Assembly: GCF_010500915.1 (NCBI RefSeq)
Contig: NZ_JAAAWP010000002.1
Coordinates: 186,001 to 250,000, forward strand
Reading direction: 5' to 3'
Source: Alteromonas hispanica
GTDB lineage: Bacteria; Pseudomonadota; Gammaproteobacteria; Enterobacterales; Alteromonadaceae
DNA: 64,000 nt
Position 1 is the first letter of the stretch, and the number at the start of each line of letters is the position of its first letter. Made by a program: the position numbers and the translations under genes. The notes under the pieces were generated by a model. The model was given only the letters and a program-made list of their open reading frames with translations, had not been told where the DNA came from and ran no database searches. This document shows, piece after piece, positions 16,563 through 24,380 of the stretch.

Positions 16563-17753
16563 ATGTCATGGACCACATTCAATCCGCCTAGCGTAAAAGC
16601 AAAGCTATTTTCAAGTTTTTCAGAACAGGACATAGCGTACTGCGATGCACTATCTGCTCTTATTCTCAAAGAGCCCCAAATAAGAGAATTTCCAGATTTG
16701 GTTGCCTTGGGCTTCTGGTTAAGAAAATCTAATCTATACAATTTACTTAAACCCTATCAATACGCTAGCTTCAATAGACAGCCCCTAGGCATGCTCTATC
16801 ACAGCGCGCCGGCGAACGTAGACAGCCTATTTGTCTATTCGGGGATCCTTAGTCTGCTGTGCGGAAACAAAAATGTCATTCGTTTGTCTAGTCGCAGGGG
16901 CACAAGCTCAAATATTCTAATTGAGAAAATTTGTCAGCTTGCCGACGATTTTCCGGAACAAAATGCACGATTTCAATTGATTCAGTGTGACTATGACAAC
17001 AGTGAACTTATTGCCCTGATAAATAGTGTTGAGGGTAGGGTATTATGGGGCTCCGATGAAGCGATTATTGCGCAAAGAGCAATCCCCATGCCCGCCCACG
17101 CGAGAGAGATGTGTTTCGGTAATAAATTTTCGCTGTGCCTGCTCGATGCAAAAACAATAATGGCTGAGCCTGAAGCTAAATTTGGACAGTTCGTTCAATT
17201 CTTTTACAAAGATCAAATGACCTTTTCGCAACAGGGATGTTCGTCAGCAAAGGCCATTGTGTGGCTTGGAAGTAAAGAGCAAATAGGCGATGCTAAAAAG
17301 CGTTTTTGGCCTGCACTGATAGAGTTAGTTCGGCTAAAGCAGCCATTTTCTGATAGTGAGCACTATCAAGCGCTTTTGGCTGCACAGCAAATTGCAGCAA
17401 ATGCAGGAAATGCGTTCGAGCTTATCCAAGAACGAGGCATAACCCGTTTGGGGGTGTCATCTATAAGCCCTTTTTGTACTAACGCCCATAAGGGTAGCGG
17501 CTTATTTCTAGAACTGAGTTTAGCCTCTTTTGAGCAACTGAATCCGATGCTAAAACCCGCTAATCAGACACTCTCTGTATGGGGAGTGGAGCCTAAGTTA
17601 TTACACGAATGGTTAACCACAGTTCAAACAGGGGTTGATAGAGTCGTGCCTGTTGGTGAAGCTTTAACCTTTAGTATAAATTGGGATGGCGTTGATCTCA
17701 TCGATCAATTTAGTAGAAAAGTCAACTTACACAAGAGTTTCTCTTTGGAATAA
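16563..17753 (+). CDS. LuxC-like acyl-CoA/acyl-protein reductase
   Basis: LuxC family enzymes use NADPH to reduce an enzyme-bound acyl group to an aldehyde. The 396-aa protein has an ALDH-like fold: HSAPANVDSLFVYSGILSLL with NKNVIRLSSRRG in the first half, and the catalytic region FSQQGCSSAKAIVW with Cys226 as the probable acyl-accepting residue. The LuxC of luminous bacteria is longer (about 480 aa), so this is a compact relative, likely missing part of the N-terminus of those proteins. It ends the tight ACP-SDR-ligase-LuxE-LuxC operon; a 258-base gap with a strong hairpin follows. Confidence 0.85.
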   Translation: MSWTTFNPPSVKAKLFSSFSEQDIAYCDALSALILKEPQIREFPDLVALGFWLRKSNLYNLLKPYQYASFNRQPLGMLYHSAPANVDSLFVYSGILSLLCGNKNVIRLSSRRGTSSNILIEKICQLADDFPEQNARFQLIQCDYDNSELIALINSVEGRVLWGSDEAIIAQRAIPMPAHAREMCFGNKFSLCLLDAKTIMAEPEAKFGQFVQFFYKDQMTFSQQGCSSAKAIVWLGSKEQIGDAKKRFWPALIELVRLKQPFSDSEHYQALLAAQQIAANAGNAFELIQERGITRLGVSSISPFCTNAHKGSGLFLELSLASFEQLNPMLKPANQTLSVWGVEPKLLHEWLTTVQTGVDRVVPVGEALTFSINWDGVDLIDQFSRKVNLHKSFSLE

Positions 17754-17928
17754 CGCTGCGATTAAAGAAGTTGCGGAAACAGTCGATTAATATTGATTGA
17801 AGCACAATAGGGAAGCTGCGTTTATTTGAGAAATATATAGGCTACAAATTGGCTGAGTACGGGTGTAGGTATTAATTTCAACGCGAAACCTACATAGTAC
17901 TGTTTAGGCTATGAATGATTTTAATAAT

Positions 17929-17967
17929 GACGTGCACATTTTTACCTACGGTAAAAATGTGCACGTC
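17929..17967. repeat. Perfect 18-bp inverted repeat between LuxC-like and E1 alpha genes
   Basis: Arms 17929-17946 and 17950-17967 are exact reverse complements with a 3-base loop. No T tract follows on the plus strand, so it is not an ordinary terminator. It lies 45 bases before the E1 alpha start. It could be a processing or attenuation hairpin or a recombination scar. Confidence 0.8.
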
Positions 17968-18011
17968 TAGGTCACTAGATTTAGTTATTTAGCAACGAAT
18001 TGGTTTCAAAT

Positions 18012-18962
18012 ATGAATGAGTATAAACCTGTAGATGTGCGTCTTTATGAAAAAGTTGCGTTAATACGAAGAGTAGAAGAAGCCATAGCGGAAATCTATCC
18101 GAGCGATAAAATTAAGAGCCCTGTACATTTAGCTATTGGGCAAGAGTACATTTGTGCCGCAATAATAGAAGAGTTGTTGGCCACGGATTATGTCTGTGGG
18201 ACTTATAGGGGGCATGGTGTCTATCTGGCTAAAGGTGGTGATCTTAATGCCATGATGGCCGAACTCTATGGTAAAAAGACAGGGTGTGCCGAAGGACGCG
18301 CTGGCTCTATGCACTTAGTTGATGCTAAGCAAGGAGTTATTGGTATGTCAGCTGTTGTAGGAACAGGAATCCCAGTGGCTGTTGGTCATGCCTTGGCTAT
18401 AAAACAAAAGAAACAGAATGATGTAGTTGTGGTATTTATGGGGGATGGTGCAACGGAGGAAGGGTGCTTCAGTGAAAGTATAAACTTTGCAGCCATCCAT
18501 AAATTACCCATTTTATTTGTTTGCGAGAATAACCAATTAGCAATTCATGAACCGATAGAAAAGCGATGGGCAACGCCTAAAATCAAAGAAAGAATGGCAA
18601 CCTACGGTATCCCGGCCCATCAGTTCTCCGAGCCGGACATATTTTCTATTTACGACTATGCAAAAACCCACATAGAAAGAATGAGACAGGGAGAAGGCCC
18701 TGCTTTCATGGAATGCATCACCCACCGTTGGAGTGAACACGTGGGCCCAAATGAAGACTACGATCAAGGCTATCGCTCTATTGAAGAGAGCATAGCTTGG
18801 CGAAAAAAAGACGTGTTTTTGTCGTTAGGACAATCCCTAGATCCTGAAGTTCGCGCGATGGTTGACAAGCGAATAGAGCAAAAAATCGCAGCTGCAATCG
18901 ACTTTGCCGAAAATAGTCCGTTTCCCGAGCCAGAGGAGTTGTACAAGTATGTCTACGCTTGA
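18012..18962 (+). CDS. ThDP-dependent dehydrogenase E1 component, alpha subunit-like
   Basis: Resembles the alpha subunit of pyruvate/acetoin dehydrogenase E1. It has YRGHGVYLAKG near residue 65, GMSAVVGTGIPVAVGHALA, and the thiamine diphosphate motif GDGATEEGCFSESIN ending in CENNQLAI (about 140-178). I start at ATG 18012 (316 aa); TTG 18000 is possible. The beta subunit gene overlaps its end. No E2 (lipoyl acyltransferase) or E3 gene is present in the island, so full 2-oxoacid dehydrogenase activity is unlikely. A carboligase adding an activated aldehyde from pyruvate to a keto sugar is the attractive alternative (inference). Confidence 0.88.
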   Translation: MNEYKPVDVRLYEKVALIRRVEEAIAEIYPSDKIKSPVHLAIGQEYICAAIIEELLATDYVCGTYRGHGVYLAKGGDLNAMMAELYGKKTGCAEGRAGSMHLVDAKQGVIGMSAVVGTGIPVAVGHALAIKQKKQNDVVVVFMGDGATEEGCFSESINFAAIHKLPILFVCENNQLAIHEPIEKRWATPKIKERMATYGIPAHQFSEPDIFSIYDYAKTHIERMRQGEGPAFMECITHRWSEHVGPNEDYDQGYRSIEESIAWRKKDVFLSLGQSLDPEVRAMVDKRIEQKIAAAIDFAENSPFPEPEELYKYVYA

Positions 18963-20013
18963 TAATAATCGTTTGCTTAAATACTACGAAGCGGTGAATG
19001 AAGGTTGTGAACAGGCAATGCAGGAAGATGATAGTGTCTTCCTGATGGGTCTTGATGTCGATGATCATAAAGGCATTCAAGGTTCTACTCTTGGCTTAGT
19101 GGATAAATTTGGGCCCGAACGAGTGTTTACGACGCCCTTATCTGAAGATGCGATGACTGGCGTCGCTATCGGTGCAGCCATGGCCGGGCAACGACCTATC
19201 CATGTTCATATACGTATGGATTTTTTGATGCTTTGCATGAACCAGTTGGTGAATATTGCTGCAAAAAGTCACTACATGTACGGCGGCACGGTACAAGTAC
19301 CTTTAGTCGTGAGAACGATTGTGGGGAAGTCATGGGGGCAAGGTGCACAGCACTCTCAGGGCTTGCATTCAATGTTTGCTCATATTCCTGGATTAAAAAT
19401 TGTTGCTCCATCGAATGCTTATGATGCAAAAGGGTTGATGATTCAGGCAGTTAGAGATAACAATCCTGTAATTGTTATGGAGCACAGATTATTGTATGGC
19501 ACGGAAGCTTATGTGCCTAAAGAACCTTATTCCGTTGAGTTTGGAAAATCAAGAGTTATTAAAAACGGTAACGACATCACGATTGTCGCTATTTCAAGCA
19601 TGGTAGCAGAGGCGATAAAAGCAGCCGAACTGTTAGCCGAACAGGGTATGAATGCGGAAATTATTGACCCAGTTACGATTTCTCCATTAGATTCTACAAC
19701 TATAGAAAAGTCAGTGAAAAAAACCGGACGTTTATTGATCGTCGATAATGCTTGGTTGAATTGTGGTATCTCTGCTGAAATATCTGCAAGGGTGGCGGAA
19801 AGCGATATAATAACGCAAAAAGTAAAAATAAGACGGTTAGGTTTCGCCGCAACCACGTGCCCAACTACGCCGAGCCTAGAAAATGTTTTCTATCCCTCAC
19901 CCAAATCAATTGCCATTGCTGCAAGCCTCCTTTGTGATCCATCAAACACTTGGGAACCTACAGAGCAACAATGTGAATTAGCGTATCAGAAAAATTTTAA
20001 AGGACCATTTTAA
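18949..20013 (+). CDS. ThDP-dependent dehydrogenase E1 component, beta subunit-like
   Basis: Partner of the alpha subunit, completing the ThDP-binding site at the subunit interface. The transketolase-like pyrimidine domain includes VFTTPLSEDAMTGVAIGAAM and GAQHSQGLHSMFAHIPGLK; the C-terminal domain has VTISPLDSTTIEKSVKKTGR and GISAEISARV. ATG 18949 gives 354 aa with GAGGAG about ten bases upstream, overlapping the alpha stop by 14 bases. A longer in-frame extension to 18904 lies wholly inside the alpha gene and is less likely. The stop overlaps the next gene, the ColD-like dehydratase, by one base, arguing for a shared pathway. Confidence 0.88.
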   Translation: MSTLDNNRLLKYYEAVNEGCEQAMQEDDSVFLMGLDVDDHKGIQGSTLGLVDKFGPERVFTTPLSEDAMTGVAIGAAMAGQRPIHVHIRMDFLMLCMNQLVNIAAKSHYMYGGTVQVPLVVRTIVGKSWGQGAQHSQGLHSMFAHIPGLKIVAPSNAYDAKGLMIQAVRDNNPVIVMEHRLLYGTEAYVPKEPYSVEFGKSRVIKNGNDITIVAISSMVAEAIKAAELLAEQGMNAEIIDPVTISPLDSTTIEKSVKKTGRLLIVDNAWLNCGISAEISARVAESDIITQKVKIRRLGFAATTCPTTPSLENVFYPSPKSIAIAASLLCDPSNTWEPTEQQCELAYQKNFKGPF

Positions 20014-21191
20014 TGTCATATAGTTTAGCTGCCCCAACATGGGGAGATGAAGAGCTTGCTGCGTTACAGAAAGTTATCGATTCGGGCTTTTTTACTATGG
20101 GGCCGATTGTCTCTGAATTCGAGAAGCAATTTGCTGATTACCACGATAAAAAGCACGCTATCATGGTCAATTCGGGCTCTTCAGCAAATCTCCTTTCAGT
20201 TGCGTCTTTGTTTTTTAAGCAAAATAATCCTCTTCAAAGAGGTGATGAAGTCCTTGTGCCTGCGCTCAGCTGGGCAACCACCTATCATCCGCTTCAGCAG
20301 TATGGTCTTAAAGTTCGTTTTGTTGATATAGAGTTAGACACATTGAATATTGACCCAACGTTATTGCGAAGCGCTATTACAGAAGATACGCGAATGATTC
20401 TTGGTGTTAGCATTTTAGGCAATCCTGCGGCTCTCGACGTAATGAGAGAGATAGCTGACGAAAATAATCTCTATTTCATGGAAGACAATTGCGAATCTAT
20501 GGATGCGGAGATAAATGGTAAAAAAGCCGGTACCTTTGGTGATCTAAACACCTTTAGTTTCTTCTTTTCACACCATATTTCTACGATGGAAGGTGGGATG
20601 ATCTTAACAGACGATGATGAACTTGGTGAAATTTGTCGCTGTTTAAGGGCGCATGGATGGACTCGAGATCTTCCTGAAGACTCTAAGTTATTCAATAAAA
20701 AAGAAAACGATCTTTTTGAAGCATATCGCTTTATTTTGCCTGGTTACAACGTGAGACCGACTGAATTAAATGCAGCCGCCGGTATTGAACAGCTACAGAA
20801 GCTTCCAGAATTTACTAAAGCAAGAAGAAAAAATTTAGCCACTTTTACGTCGCTATTTGCCGATGATGAGAGGTTTATCATTCAACGAGAGAACGGTGCG
20901 AGTTCTAGCTTCTGTTTTACCATAATTTTAAACCCAGAAATGAAACTGGACCGCAGTGCTATTTTTAATGCGCTTAAAGATGCAGGCATCGGATTTCGTA
21001 TTATCACCGGCGGTAACTTCTTAAGGCATGATGTAATCAAATATTATGACTACTCTGAAGCATCACCTATTATAAATGCTAACATTGCCCACGATTACGG
21101 CTTTTTCGTAGGGAATCACCCCTTTGATCTAACTGAAGATATTAAGAAGCTTTACATGGTACTGGATAAAGCAGCAAAGGAGACGCGCTAA
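20013..21191 (+). CDS. ColD-like PLP-dependent sugar 3-dehydratase (DegT/DnrJ fold)
   Basis: The fold is that of sugar aminotransferases, but the PLP-lysine position is histidine: SFFFSHHISTMEGG (His187-His188) aligns with SFHPVKIITTMEGG of the PseC in this window, whose Lys188 binds PLP. The Lys-to-His change is the hallmark of dehydratases such as GDP-4-keto-6-deoxymannose 3-dehydratase ColD and the CDP-sugar 3-dehydrase RfbH/E1. The 392-aa length is ColD-like, and the Fe-S cysteine cluster of RfbH is not evident. It should remove the 3-hydroxyl of a nucleotide 4-keto-sugar. An aminotransferase role is unlikely without the lysine. It overlaps the E1 beta and the next SDR gene by a base each. 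Confidence 0.83.
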   Translation: MSYSLAAPTWGDEELAALQKVIDSGFFTMGPIVSEFEKQFADYHDKKHAIMVNSGSSANLLSVASLFFKQNNPLQRGDEVLVPALSWATTYHPLQQYGLKVRFVDIELDTLNIDPTLLRSAITEDTRMILGVSILGNPAALDVMREIADENNLYFMEDNCESMDAEINGKKAGTFGDLNTFSFFFSHHISTMEGGMILTDDDELGEICRCLRAHGWTRDLPEDSKLFNKKENDLFEAYRFILPGYNVRPTELNAAAGIEQLQKLPEFTKARRKNLATFTSLFADDERFIIQRENGASSSFCFTIILNPEMKLDRSAIFNALKDAGIGFRIITGGNFLRHDVIKYYDYSEASPIINANIAHDYGFFVGNHPFDLTEDIKKLYMVLDKAAKETR

Positions 21192-22129
21192 TGGCGTTTA
21201 ATGTTTTAGTCACCGGCGGAGCAGGATACCTTGGTTCAATATTGGTTCCAGAGTTATTGAGTAGAGGGCATAAAGTTACTGTTTTAGATAATTTTATGTT
21301 CGCCCAAGACTCACTTAATGCAGTGTGCTTCAATCCTAATTTTTCGGTAGTTAGAGGGGACTGTCGAGATAAAAATTTACTGGCCCAATTAATTAAAACT
21401 CAGGATGTTGTCATACCTTTGGCTGCACTAGTAGGGGCGCCTTTATGTGCTCGAGATGAAATAGGTACTATAACAACAAACCGTGATTCGGTTGTTGCGT
21501 TAAGTAAAATGCTAAGCAATGAGCAAATGTTGTTAATGCCAATAACGAATAGTGGATACGGTATTGGAGAAGAAGGTAAGTTCTGTACTGAAGAAAGCCC
21601 TCTAAACCCCATTAGTTTATATGGTACGACCAAAGTTGAAGCTGAAGAAGCGGTGTTAAGTCGTTCGTCTTCCATTAGTTTCAGGTTAGCAACTGTTTTT
21701 GGTTTTGCCCCTAGAATGCGTCTTGACTTACTGGTGAATGATTTTGTTTACCGAGCGGTCAAAGATAAAGCACTAGTTTTATTTGAGTCGCATTTTAAAC
21801 GAAACTATATCCATATTCGAGATGTAGCACGCGCGTTTATCCATGGTATTGACAATTTTGAAGCGATGAAGGGCGAAGCCTATAATGTTGGCTTGTCCGA
21901 TGCGAATTTATCCAAATTAGAACTTTGTCAAAGAATTCAGCAACAAGTACCGAAGTTTACTTTCTTGGAAGCCCCTATAGGAGAAGATCCAGATAAGCGT
22001 GATTACATAGTGTCCAATGAAAAAATTGAAGCTACAGGCTTTCAGCCACAGTTTTCATTAGACAAGGGAATTGCTGAACTTGTTAAGGGGTACGAAATGA
22101 TTTCAAATACCCGATACAGTAATGTCTAA
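21191..22129 (+). CDS. Extended SDR nucleotide-sugar epimerase/reductase
   Basis: NAD(P)-binding sugar-nucleotide enzyme, 312 aa. GGAGYLGS (about residues 9-16) is the Rossmann motif, and YGTTK the catalytic Tyr/Lys pair. The segment before it reads ITNSGYG and lacks the T-D-E triad of 4,6-dehydratases, so an epimerase or a keto-reductase is more likely than a dehydratase. It overlaps the ColD-like dehydratase and the following SDR gene, so it should act on the same sugar. Confidence 0.83.
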   Translation: MAFNVLVTGGAGYLGSILVPELLSRGHKVTVLDNFMFAQDSLNAVCFNPNFSVVRGDCRDKNLLAQLIKTQDVVIPLAALVGAPLCARDEIGTITTNRDSVVALSKMLSNEQMLLMPITNSGYGIGEEGKFCTEESPLNPISLYGTTKVEAEEAVLSRSSSISFRLATVFGFAPRMRLDLLVNDFVYRAVKDKALVLFESHFKRNYIHIRDVARAFIHGIDNFEAMKGEAYNVGLSDANLSKLELCQRIQQQVPKFTFLEAPIGEDPDKRDYIVSNEKIEATGFQPQFSLDKGIAELVKGYEMISNTRYSNV

Positions 22130-23060
22130 ATTTTTTGATCTAAATAATAAAAAAGTTTTTATTGCGGGACATACAGGGCTAGTTGGTAAGGCACTTACCA
22201 GAGCGTTTGCTTACTTTAACGTCGAAATAATAACGGCTAACAAAAGTAATCTAGACTTAAGAGCTCAGGCGGATGTCTGGGAGTTTATTGCTGAAAAAAA
22301 ACCTGATGTAGTCATCTGTGCGGCAGCAAAAGTGGGCGGTATCGAGGCCAATCGCACCCAGCCAGTTGAGTTCTTGTACGATAACTTAATGATTGCAACA
22401 AACTTAATACGTTCATGTGCCGAGTTAGGGGTTGAGCGGTTTCTTAACCTTGCATCTAACTGTTTCTATCCGAGGCTTGCAGAACAGCCAATTCAAGAGG
22501 CAAGCTTACTAACTGGACCACTTGAACCTACAAACGAAGCATATGCTATTGCTAAGGTAGCAGCTACAAAACTAACAGAGTATTATGCTCGGCAGTATGA
22601 CCTTAAGTATTTCACACTAGTACCCACTAGCCTCTATGGTCCCGGTGATCACTTTAATGATAAGCGAGGTCATGTAATTCCGGCTTTGTTAAATCGGTTT
22701 CATAAAGCAAAGTTAGATGAGAGAGGTGAGGTTACTTTGTGGGGGAGTGGAGAGCCAACTCGAGAGTTTTTATATGTGGATGATGCTGCAAAAGGAATGC
22801 TGCACTTTTTACAGCATTATGAGGGGGTCGAGCCCGTTAACTTATGCGGCGGAGAGATCATCTCCATCAAGGAGCTAGGCTCAGCAATTGCTGCCGTGAC
22901 CGGGTACTCTGGAAAAATCCTGTGGGACTCTTCTAAACCTGATGGGATGCCCCACAAGTCACTTGATAAAACACTTTGCCAGCAATTTAAATGGCGACCT
23001 GAAGTTGACCTTACAACAGGTCTTACAATGACATACCAAGACTACTTAAAACAATGTTAG
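22122..23060 (+). CDS. GDP-L-fucose synthase / ColC-like epimerase-reductase
   Basis: Member of the GDP-fucose synthase (WcaG/Fcl) family, 312 aa. Seen are the Rossmann motif FIAGHTGLVGKAL, KVGGIEANRTQPVEFLYDN, the catalytic LASNCFYPRLAEQP region, and EPTNEAYAIAKVAATKL with Tyr and Lys. VTLWGSGEPTREFLYVDDAA is typical of the C-terminal half. The colitose enzyme ColC belongs to this same family, so next to a ColD-like dehydratase it may reduce a GDP-4-keto-3-deoxy sugar; plain GDP-fucose synthesis is the alternative, but no gmd gene is present here. Confidence 0.86.
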   Translation: MSKFFDLNNKKVFIAGHTGLVGKALTRAFAYFNVEIITANKSNLDLRAQADVWEFIAEKKPDVVICAAAKVGGIEANRTQPVEFLYDNLMIATNLIRSCAELGVERFLNLASNCFYPRLAEQPIQEASLLTGPLEPTNEAYAIAKVAATKLTEYYARQYDLKYFTLVPTSLYGPGDHFNDKRGHVIPALLNRFHKAKLDERGEVTLWGSGEPTREFLYVDDAAKGMLHFLQHYEGVEPVNLCGGEIISIKELGSAIAAVTGYSGKILWDSSKPDGMPHKSLDKTLCQQFKWRPEVDLTTGLTMTYQDYLKQC

Positions 23061-24364
23061 AAAGTCCAAGAACTTTTTTTGCCATCCATTTGTTTGAAAC
23101 AAAGCCTTATGAAGATTCCTCTGGCAAATTAGAGGTTAGGGAGCCTATGGTTCAGTCTGGCTTACTTGGTGAACATGAAACCTATGCATTTGGTTGGCAA
23201 GAGGCAGATAGTGAAGATCTAGTAAGTCAATCTGTAGACTACTGCTTGTCTAAAACTGGTCAGGCTCCTGTCGTGGTTTATGGCGCTGGAGCTCATACAA
23301 CACAATATTGGAAGTTTATCAGTCGTCTTAACGTTGTTGCTATTGCTGATAAGAATGAAAGACTCTGGGGTAAAAAGCTAAATGATTTACCCATAATACC
23401 ACCTCAAGATATATGCTCTTTTAGTTTAAATGTACTGATTTCTAGTCGAGCTTACGAAGATAATATACATACAGAGTTATCCCAACGATACCCGGCGGCA
23501 GCGCTTTTCAAGCTTTATGGATCTGAGTTTATGGCTGCTGCGTTGGGAAGGTGGTGCGAAGAACTAGAATCACGTATTTTGATATTTAAGCCAGACCTTT
23601 TAGTGCATACACCTACCCACGTAAAAGAAAATATCCCCAAATCATTTTTCCTTAAATTAAAAAAATATCTACCTCAGTTGAGAATTTTAACCATCTGGTG
23701 GGATTATGATGAAGAGAATGAAGAGTCGGGATATTTGGATTACGAAAGAGATGTATTAGATTATGCGGACTTGGTCATTGAAAACTCTAATGCCAGTCGC
23801 TTAGAAAAAATGTATCAAAGACTAGTCCCATACTGTAAGCATACCAATCCTGAGCGAGTCATTTTTCATCCAACGTGGTTTGATCCATCAATTTTCTATT
23901 ATGACGATAAAAAAACTAGATCTTATGCGGTTTCTATGTTTGGTAGTATTGTTGGAGAAAGAGAGTTTTGGCTAAATATATTAAAGGAGTCTTTTGGCTC
24001 AGATTTCAATCATTTTGGGGGAGTTTCAGGGAAACATAGGAAGCCTATATCAACCTATGAATACGCTGAGTTGCTCAGAGAAACTAAAGTTGTCATCAAC
24101 TCTCAAACATACAGCTTTAGGTCTCAGTGCAAAGGGAAAGTTAGAGAGGCTCTACAGTGTGGTGCAATTCTACTTGAGCAACAAAATGACGAAACAAAGG
24201 CATTTAATGACTTATTCGGTCCTTTCAATATACATTACTATAATTCAAAGGAAGAATTAATTAATAAGGTTGATAGCCTGTTAAAATCAAAGGAACAAGC
24301 AGCTAGAGTCGGGGCAAAAGAGGTATGCTGTAAGTGGACTATGAAAGTCCTAGAGCTTTTATAA
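23054..24364 (+). CDS. Glycosyltransferase with N-terminal Rossmann-like domain, CgeB-like C-terminus
   Basis: 436 aa with two parts. Residues about 70-140 contain a nucleotide-binding type segment (VVVYGAGAHTTQYW, then VVAIADKNERLWGK and PIIPP), like the small Rossmann units in sugar-modifying proteins. The rest resembles CgeB/DUF3880-type GT-B glycosyltransferases: IWWDYDEENEESGY, IFHPTWFDPSIFYYDD, SMFGSIVGERE and VREALQCGAILLEQ near the end. Probably adds a sugar in glycan assembly. It overlaps the previous gene and has no ribosome gap. Coding sequence is AT-rich. Confidence 0.72.
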   Translation: MLESPRTFFAIHLFETKPYEDSSGKLEVREPMVQSGLLGEHETYAFGWQEADSEDLVSQSVDYCLSKTGQAPVVVYGAGAHTTQYWKFISRLNVVAIADKNERLWGKKLNDLPIIPPQDICSFSLNVLISSRAYEDNIHTELSQRYPAAALFKLYGSEFMAAALGRWCEELESRILIFKPDLLVHTPTHVKENIPKSFFLKLKKYLPQLRILTIWWDYDEENEESGYLDYERDVLDYADLVIENSNASRLEKMYQRLVPYCKHTNPERVIFHPTWFDPSIFYYDDKKTRSYAVSMFGSIVGEREFWLNILKESFGSDFNHFGGVSGKHRKPISTYEYAELLRETKVVINSQTYSFRSQCKGKVREALQCGAILLEQQNDETKAFNDLFGPFNIHYYNSKEELINKVDSLLKSKEQAARVGAKEVCCKWTMKVLELL

Positions 24365-24380
24365 TACTTTAGGAGAGAGT

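Noticed and set aside
13087-17753. A bioluminescence (lux) operon
   Set aside because: LuxC- and LuxE-like genes only; no luxA, luxB or luxD and the flanks are flagellin glycan genes.
18012-20013. Pyruvate dehydrogenase complex
   Set aside because: Only E1 alpha and beta are present; no lipoyl E2 or E3, and the operon continues with sugar enzymes.
20013-21191. Sugar aminotransferase call for the DegT/DnrJ-fold gene
   Set aside because: The PLP lysine is replaced by histidine, as in ColD/RfbH dehydratases.
21191-22129. GDP-sugar 4,6-dehydratase
   Set aside because: The T-D-E active-site pattern is missing; the segment reads ITNSGYG.
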